From Candidatus Gastranaerophilales bacterium (lineage in GTDB: Bacteria > Cyanobacteriota > Vampirovibrionia > Gastranaerophilales > Gastranaerophilaceae): a DNA stretch of 33,774 nucleotides. Below are positions 23,679 to 30,172 of this stretch, piece after piece (within the stretch, counting starts at the first letter, position 1; each line of letters begins with the position of its first letter). Under the pieces are notes generated by a model that was not told the DNA's origin, made no database searches, and was given only the letters and a program-made list of their open reading frames with translations. The stretch is taken from NCBI GenBank assembly GCA_944323655.1, contig CALUTL010000017.1, positions 1-33,774 on the forward strand, read 5' to 3'. A program made the translations under genes and the position numbers.

Positions 23679-24242
23679 ATGAACAAAAAATTATTTGTAT
23701 TGTCCGGTTCATCCGGAGTCGGAAAAGGCACAGTATTAAAAGGATTTCTTGAAAGAAACCCCGATTTTATGCTTTCAATCTCCTGCACAACAAGAAAACC
23801 CCGCCAAGGTGAGATTGACGGCGTAAATTATTTTTTTATGACGCAAGAAGAATTTAAAAACTGCATCGAAAACAACAAGTTCTTAGAATGGGCGGAATTT
23901 GCAGGGAATTTTTACGGCACGAAGAAAAAATACATAAAACAATGTCTTGAAGAAGGCAAAAACGTAATTCTTGAAATTGATACACAAGGGGCTTTGCAGG
24001 TAAAAAAACAAATGCCTGAAGCAGTTTTAATTTTTATTGCTCCGCCTTCGCTTGAAGCTTTGGAAGCACGACTTAGAGGACGTCACACGGAAGACGAAGC
24101 AACAATTCAAAAACGCCTTGAACAGGTTAGAGCGGAAATTAAACGCTCCGAAAATTTTGATTACCGAATAGTAAATGACAGATTAGAAGATGCAATTTTA
24201 CGGCTTGAAGAAATAGTAAAAGGAGAAATTGAAAATGCTTAA
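23679..24242 (+). CDS. gmk: Guanylate kinase
   Basis: Phosphorylates GMP to GDP with ATP in the cytoplasm, essential for nucleotide supply. The 187-residue protein starts MNKKLFVLSGSSGVGKGT, with the P-loop at residues 10-18. It continues with the GMP-binding SCTTRKPRQGEIDGVNYFF and EFLEWAEFAGNFYGT, and the lid ARLRGRHTEDEATIQKRL. ATG 23679 is chosen because the P-loop starts at the usual distance, and a longer frame from TTG 23664 adds five odd residues and overlaps the divergent kinase. It overlaps coaBC by 8 nt, the first of a gmk-coaBC-nif3 operon. Confidence 0.97.
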   Translation: MNKKLFVLSGSSGVGKGTVLKGFLERNPDFMLSISCTTRKPRQGEIDGVNYFFMTQEEFKNCIENNKFLEWAEFAGNFYGTKKKYIKQCLEEGKNVILEIDTQGALQVKKQMPEAVLIFIAPPSLEALEARLRGRHTEDEATIQKRLEQVRAEIKRSENFDYRIVNDRLEDAILRLEEIVKGEIENA

Positions 24243-25446
24243 CGGTAAAAACATTCTCCTTGGGATAACAGGCGGAATAGCAGCATATAAAATTTGCGAA
24301 CTTATCAGAATGTATAAAAAATCCGGCGCAAACGTAAAAGTTGTAGTAACTCTAAATGCACTGAATTTTGTAACAAAACTTACGCTTCAAACTTTAAGTC
24401 AAAATAATGTTGCGATAGAGCAATTTGAGATTACGGATTTTAAACCTGAACACATATCCTACGCTGATGAAGCGGATATTTTTGTAATTGCACCTGCAAC
24501 GGCAAACACTATTTCAAAAATTGCAAACGGGATTGCGGATAACCTTTTAACCTCAATCGCTTTAGCTTTTAAGAAGCCGATTGTTATAGCGCCTGCAATG
24601 AACTGTAATATGTGGAACAACCCTTTTTTGCAGGAAAATCTAAAAAAACTTGAATCACATTCCTACATAATTGTCCCGCCCGAATCCGGTTTTCTTGCCT
24701 GCGGAACGACAGGAGAAGGAAGACTTGCAGAATTAAGCAAAATTTACGACAAGACTGTCGAAGTTCTAAATAACAATAAAAAAATTCTATCAGGCAAAAA
24801 AATTGTAGTAACAGCAGGCGGAACAGTTGAAGATATTGATCCTGTAAGGTTTATTTCCAATTATTCCTCAGGCAAAATGGGGACAGCACTGGCTGACTTT
24901 GCCGACAAACTAGGCGCTGAAACAGTTTTGATTACGACAAAAGATGTTCAAAAGAATTACAAAACCGTAAAAGTTAAATCAGCCCTTGAAATGCAAACAG
25001 CATTAACCGAAGAATTTGACAGCGCAGATTATATTTTCATGTCGGCAGCCGTTGCGGATTTTAGGGTAAAAGAATTTAACCCGCAAAAAACAAAAAAAAC
25101 AAATGAAGATACAATTACGCTTGAGCTTGTAAAAAATCCGGATATCCTGCAAAATTTATGTAATAAAAAAAATTACGATACGCCTGTAATTATCGGATTT
25201 TGCGCAGAAACCGAAAACTTAATTGAAAATGCCAAAAACAAAATTCAAAAAAAAGGCTGTGATTTTATTGTCGCAAATGACGTAAGCCGAAAAGATATCG
25301 GGTTTTCGTCGGATGAAAATGAAGTTTATCTAATTAACAAAAATCTTGAAGTTAAGAAATTTGAAAAACAATCAAAAGCAAAAATTGCGGAAGAAATAAT
25401 AAAAGAGGTTTATGAAAAGAGCAGAGATTTATGCACTCATAAATAA
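24235..25446 (+). CDS. coaBC: Bifunctional phosphopantothenoylcysteine synthetase/decarboxylase
   Basis: Two steps of coenzyme A synthesis: joins phosphopantothenate to cysteine (CoaB, CTP-dependent) and decarboxylates the product to phosphopantetheine (CoaC, FMN-dependent). The 403-residue protein has the CoaC half with ITGGIAAYKI, APATANTISKIANGIADN (PASANT-like motif), AMNCNMWNNP and the catalytic Cys in FLACGTTGEGRLAE. The CoaB half begins near residue 185 with VTAGGTVEDIDPVRFISNYS and ends with VAND, SSDENEVYLI. ATG 24235 follows AGGAG by 9 nt. It overlaps gmk by 8 nt. The 4'-phosphopantetheine made here is the precursor of the CoA used to load the carrier proteins of the polyene-like cluster. 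Confidence 0.96.
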   Translation: MLNGKNILLGITGGIAAYKICELIRMYKKSGANVKVVVTLNALNFVTKLTLQTLSQNNVAIEQFEITDFKPEHISYADEADIFVIAPATANTISKIANGIADNLLTSIALAFKKPIVIAPAMNCNMWNNPFLQENLKKLESHSYIIVPPESGFLACGTTGEGRLAELSKIYDKTVEVLNNNKKILSGKKIVVTAGGTVEDIDPVRFISNYSSGKMGTALADFADKLGAETVLITTKDVQKNYKTVKVKSALEMQTALTEEFDSADYIFMSAAVADFRVKEFNPQKTKKTNEDTITLELVKNPDILQNLCNKKNYDTPVIIGFCAETENLIENAKNKIQKKGCDFIVANDVSRKDIGFSSDENEVYLINKNLEVKKFEKQSKAKIAEEIIKEVYEKSRDLCTHK

Positions 25447-26098
25447 ATTTGCGCCGCCCGAAACAGCAGAAGACTGGGATTGCGTCGGAATTTTAGCGGA
25501 AAACAAAAATGAAGAAATAAAAAAAATTTTGCTTTGTTTGACCGTAACGGATGACGTTTTTAATCAAGCGATAGCGCAGGGTTGCGATATGATAATAAGC
25601 CATCATCCGCTTTTTTACGTTCCGATAAAATATAAAGAGATGAATATTTTCTGCGCACACACAAATCTTGACCTTGCCCAAGGCGGCACAACAGATACAC
25701 TTATAGAAGCTCTTGGGCTTGAAAAATCTGGAGAAAACGGATTTGTAAGATATGTAAATCTGCCATCTCCCGTTCTTGTCAAAGAATTTGCGCAAAAATT
25801 AAAAGAACTTTCACCAAACCTCAGATACGTAAATAATCAGCGGACAGATAAAATACAAAAAATAGCTTTTTGTGCAGGAAGCGGCTCGGAATTTATAGAA
25901 ACAGCCAAAAATGATGGGGCTGATGCATTTGTCACAGGTGATTTAAAATTCCACACAGCCCTTGAAAGCCCGATTGTAATTTTTGATATCGGACACTTTG
26001 AAAGTGAAATCCCTATTTTAAAAGTATTTGAAAACCTTCTGCAAAATAAAGCCGAAATTATTTTTGCAAAAGAAGAAAGCCCGTTTAAAACAATTTAA
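25412..26098 (+). CDS. Nif3-like dinuclear metal-center protein
   Basis: A 228-residue member of the Nif3/YbgI/DUF34 family, cytoplasmic hexamers with two metal ions whose precise reaction is unsettled (GTP cyclohydrolase I-like hydrolase and other roles are proposed). It shows the family metal ligands ISHHPLFY (about residues 63-70), CAHTNLDLAQGG and, near the end, DIGHFESE. The middle insertion of longer relatives is absent. AGAGG precedes ATG 25412, which lies 35 nt inside coaBC, so translation is coupled. It is last in the gmk-coaBC-nif3 operon and is followed by the tRNA-Gln promoter. Confidence 0.9.
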   Translation: MKRAEIYALINKFAPPETAEDWDCVGILAENKNEEIKKILLCLTVTDDVFNQAIAQGCDMIISHHPLFYVPIKYKEMNIFCAHTNLDLAQGGTTDTLIEALGLEKSGENGFVRYVNLPSPVLVKEFAQKLKELSPNLRYVNNQRTDKIQKIAFCAGSGSEFIETAKNDGADAFVTGDLKFHTALESPIVIFDIGHFESEIPILKVFENLLQNKAEIIFAKEESPFKTI

Positions 26099-26110
26099 AA
26101 ATCAAAAATA

Positions 26111-26138
26111 TTGACAACAGAGATTTACATAATACAAT
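26111..26138 (+). promoter_or_regulatory. Promoter of tRNA-Gln
   Basis: Perfect TTGACA (26111-26116), 16-nt spacer, TACAAT (26133-26138). Transcription would begin near 26145, about 10 nt before the tRNA. Confidence 0.75.
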
Positions 26139-26154
26139 AAAAAGGTACCCATAT

Positions 26155-26226
26155 TGGGGCGTCGCCAAGTGGTAAGGCACCTGATTTTGGTTCAGGCATT
26201 CGGAGGTTCGAATCCTTCCGCCCCAG
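26155..26226 (+). tRNA. tRNA-Gln (anticodon TTG)
   Basis: Acceptor stem TGGGGCG/CGCCCCA. The anticodon arm CCTGA-TTTTGGT-TCAGG gives anticodon TTG. The T-arm is GGAGG-TTCGAAT-CCTTC. Discriminator G at 26226. CCA is not encoded, unlike tRNA-Leu in this window, so the end must be added by CCA transferase. Confidence 0.95.
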
Positions 26227-26240
26227 AGTTTCAAGTATAA

Positions 26241-26270
26241 CAAGACCGGAAAAAATAGTTTTCGGTCTTG
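26241..26270 (+). terminator. Terminator after tRNA-Gln
   Basis: CAAGACCG (26241-26248) pairs with CGGTCTTG (26263-26270), extended by AAAA/TTTT around a short loop with one bulged G. A short TCATGTTTTA follows, so the T run is weak. Confidence 0.6.
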
Positions 26271-26313
26271 TCATGTTTTAAAGGTTATATATTAACATAA
26301 GGAGAAATTTATT

Positions 26314-26685
26314 GTGATTATCGGGATAAACAACAGATTATCAAACAATACATCATTTGGAATTACATTACACAAAACAAAAGAATTGAAAACAATCGCA
26401 AAACTTGCACAAAAAGAAGGTAAACAACAAGATTTTAATAATGCTGTTAATCTTTTGGAATTATCTCCTCTTAAAGGTGACGTGCTTGTGACAACAGGTA
26501 AAATAAAAACTAATGACTGTATTAAATCTTATTCAAGCATTTTTATGATAACCCCGCATAAAAAGATTAAAACAAGTAAAATAATATCTACAACAAACCA
26601 TAATCCCATAGATTTGGCACTCAATCATTTTCTGGGAATAAACGATAAAAACAGCAGCATTTTTAAAACATTGTTTTCGGATTAA
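26314..26685 (+). CDS. Small hypothetical protein
   Basis: A 123-residue product from GTG 26314, with GGAG 9 nt before it. No signal peptide or membrane segment. The N-terminus has a short NNTSFGITLHK stretch, a style of N-terminal 'SFG' motif I associate with hypothetical proteins in Gastranaerophilales (from memory, not verified). The rest is helical and Lys-rich (ELKTIAKLAQKEGKQQDFNN). It stands between the tRNA-Gln terminator and the promoter of the polyene-like operon, so it is a separate unit. No function recognised. Confidence 0.6.
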   Translation: MIIGINNRLSNNTSFGITLHKTKELKTIAKLAQKEGKQQDFNNAVNLLELSPLKGDVLVTTGKIKTNDCIKSYSSIFMITPHKKIKTSKIISTTNHNPIDLALNHFLGINDKNSSIFKTLFSD

Positions 26686-26710
26686 AAATAATCGCACAAA
26701 ACAAGATAAT

Positions 26711-26739
26711 TTGACTTTAATGGATGGTTAGATTATCAT
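26711..26739 (+). promoter_or_regulatory. Promoter of the aryl-polyene-like operon
   Basis: TTGACT (26711-26716), 17-nt spacer, TATCAT (26734-26739), both 5 of 6 to consensus. The transcript would begin near 26746, which makes ATG 26746 unlikely as a start and supports ATG 26761 with the GGAAGGTGAG ribosome site before it. Confidence 0.6.
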
Positions 26740-26760
26740 GAATTTATGGAAGGTGAGAAG

Positions 26761-27018
26761 ATGATTACGGATGAAATTAAGCAACTAATCATAGATACTC
26801 TTGATTTGGAAGACATTACGCCCGATGACATTGATGAAAATGCACCTTTGTTTATTGACGGATTAGGGTTGGATTCTATTGATGCATTGGAACTCGGAAT
26901 GGCATTGAAGAAAAAATACAATATTTCAATCGGTTCCGACAATGAGGAAAATAAGGAATATTTTTATTCGGTAAAAACTCTTGCAGATTTTATTGAAAAA
27001 CAGAATACACAGGATTAG
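26761..27018 (+). CDS. Acyl carrier protein (first of two)
   Basis: A carrier for acyl chains on a 4'-phosphopantetheine arm. The 85-residue protein has GLDSIDALELGMALKKKYNI with the modifiable Ser at residue 39, in a DSID rather than the usual DSLD context. DSID is common in carrier proteins of aryl polyene clusters. The ATG at 26761 follows GGAAGGTGAG; an ATG at 26746 is disfavoured because the promoter places the transcript start there. The second carrier gene begins 2 nt after its stop. It opens the operon. It is not the housekeeping fatty-acid carrier, judging by context and by the presence of a dedicated PPTase at the far end. Confidence 0.92.
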   Translation: MITDEIKQLIIDTLDLEDITPDDIDENAPLFIDGLGLDSIDALELGMALKKKYNISIGSDNEENKEYFYSVKTLADFIEKQNTQD

Positions 27019-27020
27019 GA

Positions 27021-27272
27021 ATGAGCGGAAAATTAACAAAAGACGAAATACTGAATAAACTTACCTCAATACTGGTTGAGGATTTTGAGGTGGACAAAGA
27101 TCTTATAACTCCAAACGCAAGCCTTTTTGAAGATTTAGACTTAGACAGTATTGATGCGGTAGATTTAGCCGTAAGAGTGCAGCAGTTTACCCAGAAGAAA
27201 ATTCCGCCGGAAAACTTTAAACAAATTAAAACCATAAATGATGTCGTAAACGCTATTGAAGAATTATTATGA
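27021..27272 (+). CDS. Acyl carrier protein (second of two)
   Basis: An 83-residue carrier with the attachment site DLDSIDAVDLAVRVQQF (Ser at residue 43) in the same DSID context as the first carrier. The surrounding sequence differs clearly between the two, so they are not a fresh duplication. Paired carriers are a hallmark of aryl polyene operons, where one takes the starter aryl group and the other the growing chain (established for APE systems; inferred here). The stop overlaps the next start by 4 nt (ATGA), giving translational coupling. It starts 2 nt after the first carrier. Confidence 0.92.
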   Translation: MSGKLTKDEILNKLTSILVEDFEVDKDLITPNASLFEDLDLDSIDAVDLAVRVQQFTQKKIPPENFKQIKTINDVVNAIEELL

Positions 27273-27667
27273 GAATGATTTTCCCGATAATATTCACATT
27301 CATAATTATAGGTCTGTTTCATTTTACAGGTTTAATTGCTTTAAAATATTATCCTGCGGCGATTAATCTTGCAATATTTACGATTTTTTTCTCATCAACT
27401 TTTACGGAAGAAACAGTTATTCAAAAATTTGCCAAAATCATGGAAGGTAAAGAACTTCCGGACATTGTTAAGGATTACACAAGAAAACTTACTTATGTCT
27501 GGTGCGTATTTTTAATGTTTAATTTTACGGTTTCTTTTGCTACAATATTTATGAGTTCAAAAGTATGGACGATTTATAACGGATGTATTTCGTATCTTTT
27601 AACAGGGCTTTTATTTGCGATTGAATATCTGATACGACTCCGATTCAAGAGAAAATATAATGTTTAA
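27269..27667 (+). CDS. Small membrane protein, COG4648-like
   Basis: A 132-residue protein with about four hydrophobic segments (roughly residues 3-20, 25-45, 70-90, 100-120), ending in a basic tail RLRFKRKYNV. Its position directly after the paired carriers and before the AMP-ligase is the place of the COG4648 membrane protein in aryl polyene clusters, whose role is unclear. KELPDIVKDYTRKLTYVW is the part I associate with that family. It overlaps the upstream carrier by 4 nt and the downstream ligase by 8 nt, so it is translated in step with them. Assignment rests on context plus hydrophobicity. Confidence 0.7.
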   Translation: MRMIFPIIFTFIIIGLFHFTGLIALKYYPAAINLAIFTIFFSSTFTEETVIQKFAKIMEGKELPDIVKDYTRKLTYVWCVFLMFNFTVSFATIFMSSKVWTIYNGCISYLLTGLLFAIEYLIRLRFKRKYNV

Positions 27668-29216
27668 TTTTGGTGATGACAAAGTTGTTATAAGAAATAA
27701 CGGCAAATATATTACTTGGCAAGATTTAAAAAAAATAATCTGCCCGATTATTACTGCGCTTAAATCCGACAGAAGAACAAAATTTGTAATAACCTGCGAC
27801 AGTAATTTTGAATTCGTGATAAATTTTTTAGCCGGAATCTTTTCAGAAAAGGAATTATATTTTCTTTCTGACAGCACAAAGATTAATCATTTCGGCGACG
27901 AATATATAAAAAATGTTGAATCCAAGCCGTGCGAAGTTTTCGAATTAAAAGTTCCGGACTTTAACGAGGTAATAATCAATTTTTACACTTCAGGCTCAAC
28001 CGGCGTCCCCAAATGCGTAAGGAAAAGTTTAGAAAACATGTATTTAGAAACCGTTGTTATGGACGGGTTACATCCTGTCGAAAAAGATTTGCCGTTTGTA
28101 TCAACCGTAAAAATGTCACACATGTTCGGATTTGTATATGCATTTTTATACCCGTTTTTATATGGTCACGTGGTTGATACAGACATAATCAAATTTCCGG
28201 AGCAAATAAGAAAAGAAAAACACGTATTTGTATCTTCTCCTTCATTTTTGGATATGATGGCAAAATACGACGATAACCCGAATCCGCCTGAGATGATATA
28301 TGCTGCGGGCGACAAAATGCCGGAAAGAATTTTCGAATATTTTTCTAAAACTTCTAAAATTTTTGACAGCTACGGAAGTACCGAAACCGGCACAATCGGA
28401 TACAGGACTTCATTTGACGAAGGATTTTTAACAATTTTCGGTGATGTCGAACTTATTTCCGACAATAATAAAGGCACAATAATAAAATCACCATATTTTC
28501 CGGAAGATGAACTTATCTTAAATGACAACATTGAACTGTCAGGCAAAAAATTTAAAATTCTCGGGCGCAATGACAGAATCCTGAAAATTCAAGAAAAAAG
28601 AATTTCGGCAGAAGAAATTGAAACACACTTAAGAAAAGAAGAATTTGTAGAAGATGCCTACTGTTTTAAAATCGGTGAAAAAGCAGGTGCCGCAATAGTT
28701 TTAACTTCTGAAGGCAAAGAAAAACTCATGAAAAACGGAAGTGTTGAAATGATTAAGGATTTAAAATCGCATCTTAAACAATTCTGTGAAATAATTCCTC
28801 AAAGGTGGCGATTTTTACCTGAAATTCCCAAAACTTCAGCAGGAAAAATTGACAAAGCAAAAATTTTAAAAATCTACAATCTAAATCTTTCATACCCTCT
28901 AATTTTTGATAAAAAAATTACAAATGGGACAGCAGAAATTACGCTTGCATTTTTAAGAAACAGCAACTTTTTCAACGGACACTTTCCGGATGTTCCGATT
29001 CTGCCGGGGGTTGTGCAATTACTTTATGCTCACAAGCTGGCAGAAGATGTTTTTGGAATAGAACTTTCGCAAAATAAAATCAAAAAAATAAAATTTTCAC
29101 GAGTAATAAAACCGGACAAAAAAGTTATCCTGAAACTTAAAAACAATGAACTTTCCATAGATTTCACCTTTACCGACAATGAAAAGCCTTTTTCATCAGG
29201 CACTTTTATCAAATAA
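27660..29216 (+). CDS. Acyl/aryl AMP-ligase fused to a hot-dog (FabZ/ApeI-like) dehydratase domain
   Basis: A 518-residue two-part protein. Residues about 1-405 form an ANL-family ligase: the P-loop FYTSGSTGVPK (about 108-118), DSYGSTETGTIG, the hinge GRNDRILKI and the catalytic Lys region IPKTSAGKIDKAKI. Residues about 415-518 form a hot-dog domain with FFNGHFPDVPILPGVVQL, the FabZ/FabA-type 3-hydroxyacyl-carrier dehydratase motif (catalytic His in GHFP). In aryl polyene pathways a ligase loads an aryl acid on a carrier and separate dehydratases build the double bonds. Here the two activities are on one chain. It overlaps the membrane protein before it by 8 nt and sits 36 nt before the thioesterase. 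Substrate is inferred from family and neighbours. Confidence 0.88.
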   Translation: MFNFGDDKVVIRNNGKYITWQDLKKIICPIITALKSDRRTKFVITCDSNFEFVINFLAGIFSEKELYFLSDSTKINHFGDEYIKNVESKPCEVFELKVPDFNEVIINFYTSGSTGVPKCVRKSLENMYLETVVMDGLHPVEKDLPFVSTVKMSHMFGFVYAFLYPFLYGHVVDTDIIKFPEQIRKEKHVFVSSPSFLDMMAKYDDNPNPPEMIYAAGDKMPERIFEYFSKTSKIFDSYGSTETGTIGYRTSFDEGFLTIFGDVELISDNNKGTIIKSPYFPEDELILNDNIELSGKKFKILGRNDRILKIQEKRISAEEIETHLRKEEFVEDAYCFKIGEKAGAAIVLTSEGKEKLMKNGSVEMIKDLKSHLKQFCEIIPQRWRFLPEIPKTSAGKIDKAKILKIYNLNLSYPLIFDKKITNGTAEITLAFLRNSNFFNGHFPDVPILPGVVQLLYAHKLAEDVFGIELSQNKIKKIKFSRVIKPDKKVILKLKNNELSIDFTFTDNEKPFSSGTFIK

Positions 29217-29252
29217 CATTTTGATGTATAATTTTTTCAAAGAGGGCATTGT

Positions 29253-29672
29253 ATGAGTATAGCTGAAGCAGAAACAACTATAGAAGTTCAATTTTACGAT
29301 TTAGATCCTATGAATGTGGTCTGGCACGGCAATTATTTCAAATACATGGAAATTGCAAGGTGCGAATTATTAAAAAAAATCAAATACAACTATGACGATA
29401 TGAAGCTTGACGGGATTATGTATCCGATTGCAAAAACCGAAATGAAATTTATTAAATCCGCAACCTTCGCTCAGAAATTAACAGTCAAAGCTATTTTAGA
29501 AGAATTGGAACCGGGATTAAATATAAAATACATCATAAAAGATTCCGCCACAAATGAAGTTTTATTCAAAGCCAAAACAATGCAAATCTGTGTAGACGTA
29601 AAATCGGGCAAAAGCTTATATCAGGCGCCTGAAAAATTCAAAAGAGGAATTGAATGTTTAAAAAATATTTAA
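29253..29672 (+). CDS. Hot-dog thioesterase (4HBT family)
   Basis: Hydrolyses acyl- or aroyl-thioesters. The 139-residue protein has FYDLDPMNVVWHGNYFKYME, the 4-hydroxybenzoyl-CoA thioesterase motif with the catalytic Asp at residue 18 and the conserved His-Gly-Asn-Tyr. Thioesterases of this type are a standard part of aryl polyene clusters, possibly removing mis-loaded acyl groups. A TATAAT at 29227-29232 in the 36-nt gap before it may give an extra internal promoter; no good -35. AGAGGGC stands before the ATG. It overlaps the following LolA-like gene by 19 nt. Confidence 0.88.
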   Translation: MSIAEAETTIEVQFYDLDPMNVVWHGNYFKYMEIARCELLKKIKYNYDDMKLDGIMYPIAKTEMKFIKSATFAQKLTVKAILEELEPGLNIKYIIKDSATNEVLFKAKTMQICVDVKSGKSLYQAPEKFKRGIECLKNI

Positions 29673-30172
29673 TTTTATTTGCGATGATTTTCACCATTCC
29701 GCAGGCGATGGCGAACGGAGTTTTCGACAATCCGACGAGCCCGTGGGAGGTAGCGGAAAAACTTCCTCCGCTAAACAATATTACTTGTAAATTTACCCAA
29801 GAAAAAACCTTCAAAAATAAAACCGTAAAATCAGGCGGAAATTTTGAATTTATAAAAGATAAAGGGGTAATTTTTGAGACACTTTATCCAGTAAAATCAA
29901 CCTCCACCTACACCTCTGAAGGCAACAAACAAATCAGCGGTATAATCACAGGAATTGCCAACAAAAATTATTCTTATATCAATAAAAACTTCAATTTATT
30001 TTACATTTCATCTGCCGCAAATTGGACACTTGCGCTAAAGCCGAAAGAAAAATCTCCGGCTTTCGGACAGCTTGAAAGTATTACAATCAACGGCACAAAA
30101 AGTATTAACAAAATGATTATCGAAACAACAAACGGAGTAACCACAGAAATAAACTTTTATTGCGAATTATGA
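29654..30172 (+). CDS. LolA-like outer-membrane lipid carrier protein
   Basis: A 172-residue periplasmic protein of the LolA-like group found in aryl polyene and related clusters. The signal peptide ends IPQAMA-N at about residue 21. The mature part has ITCKFTQEKTFKNKTVKSGG (the CxFxQxK pattern of LolA-type carriers), KDKGVIFETLYPVKST and the strand TKSINKMIIETTNGV. It would move a lipid or polyene product between inner and outer membrane. AGAGGA precedes the ATG. It lies between the thioesterase (19-nt overlap) and the MMPL gene (4-nt ATGA overlap), so all are made together. Confidence 0.88.
   Translation: MFKKYLILFAMIFTIPQAMANGVFDNPTSPWEVAEKLPPLNNITCKFTQEKTFKNKTVKSGGNFEFIKDKGVIFETLYPVKSTSTYTSEGNKQISGIITGIANKNYSYINKNFNLFYISSAANWTLALKPKEKSPAFGQLESITINGTKSINKMIIETTNGVTTEINFYCEL

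Noticed and set aside
26990..27322. Minus-strand frame of 110 codons opposite the second carrier protein
   Set aside because: Antisense of a clear carrier protein and Ser-rich, a typical shadow.
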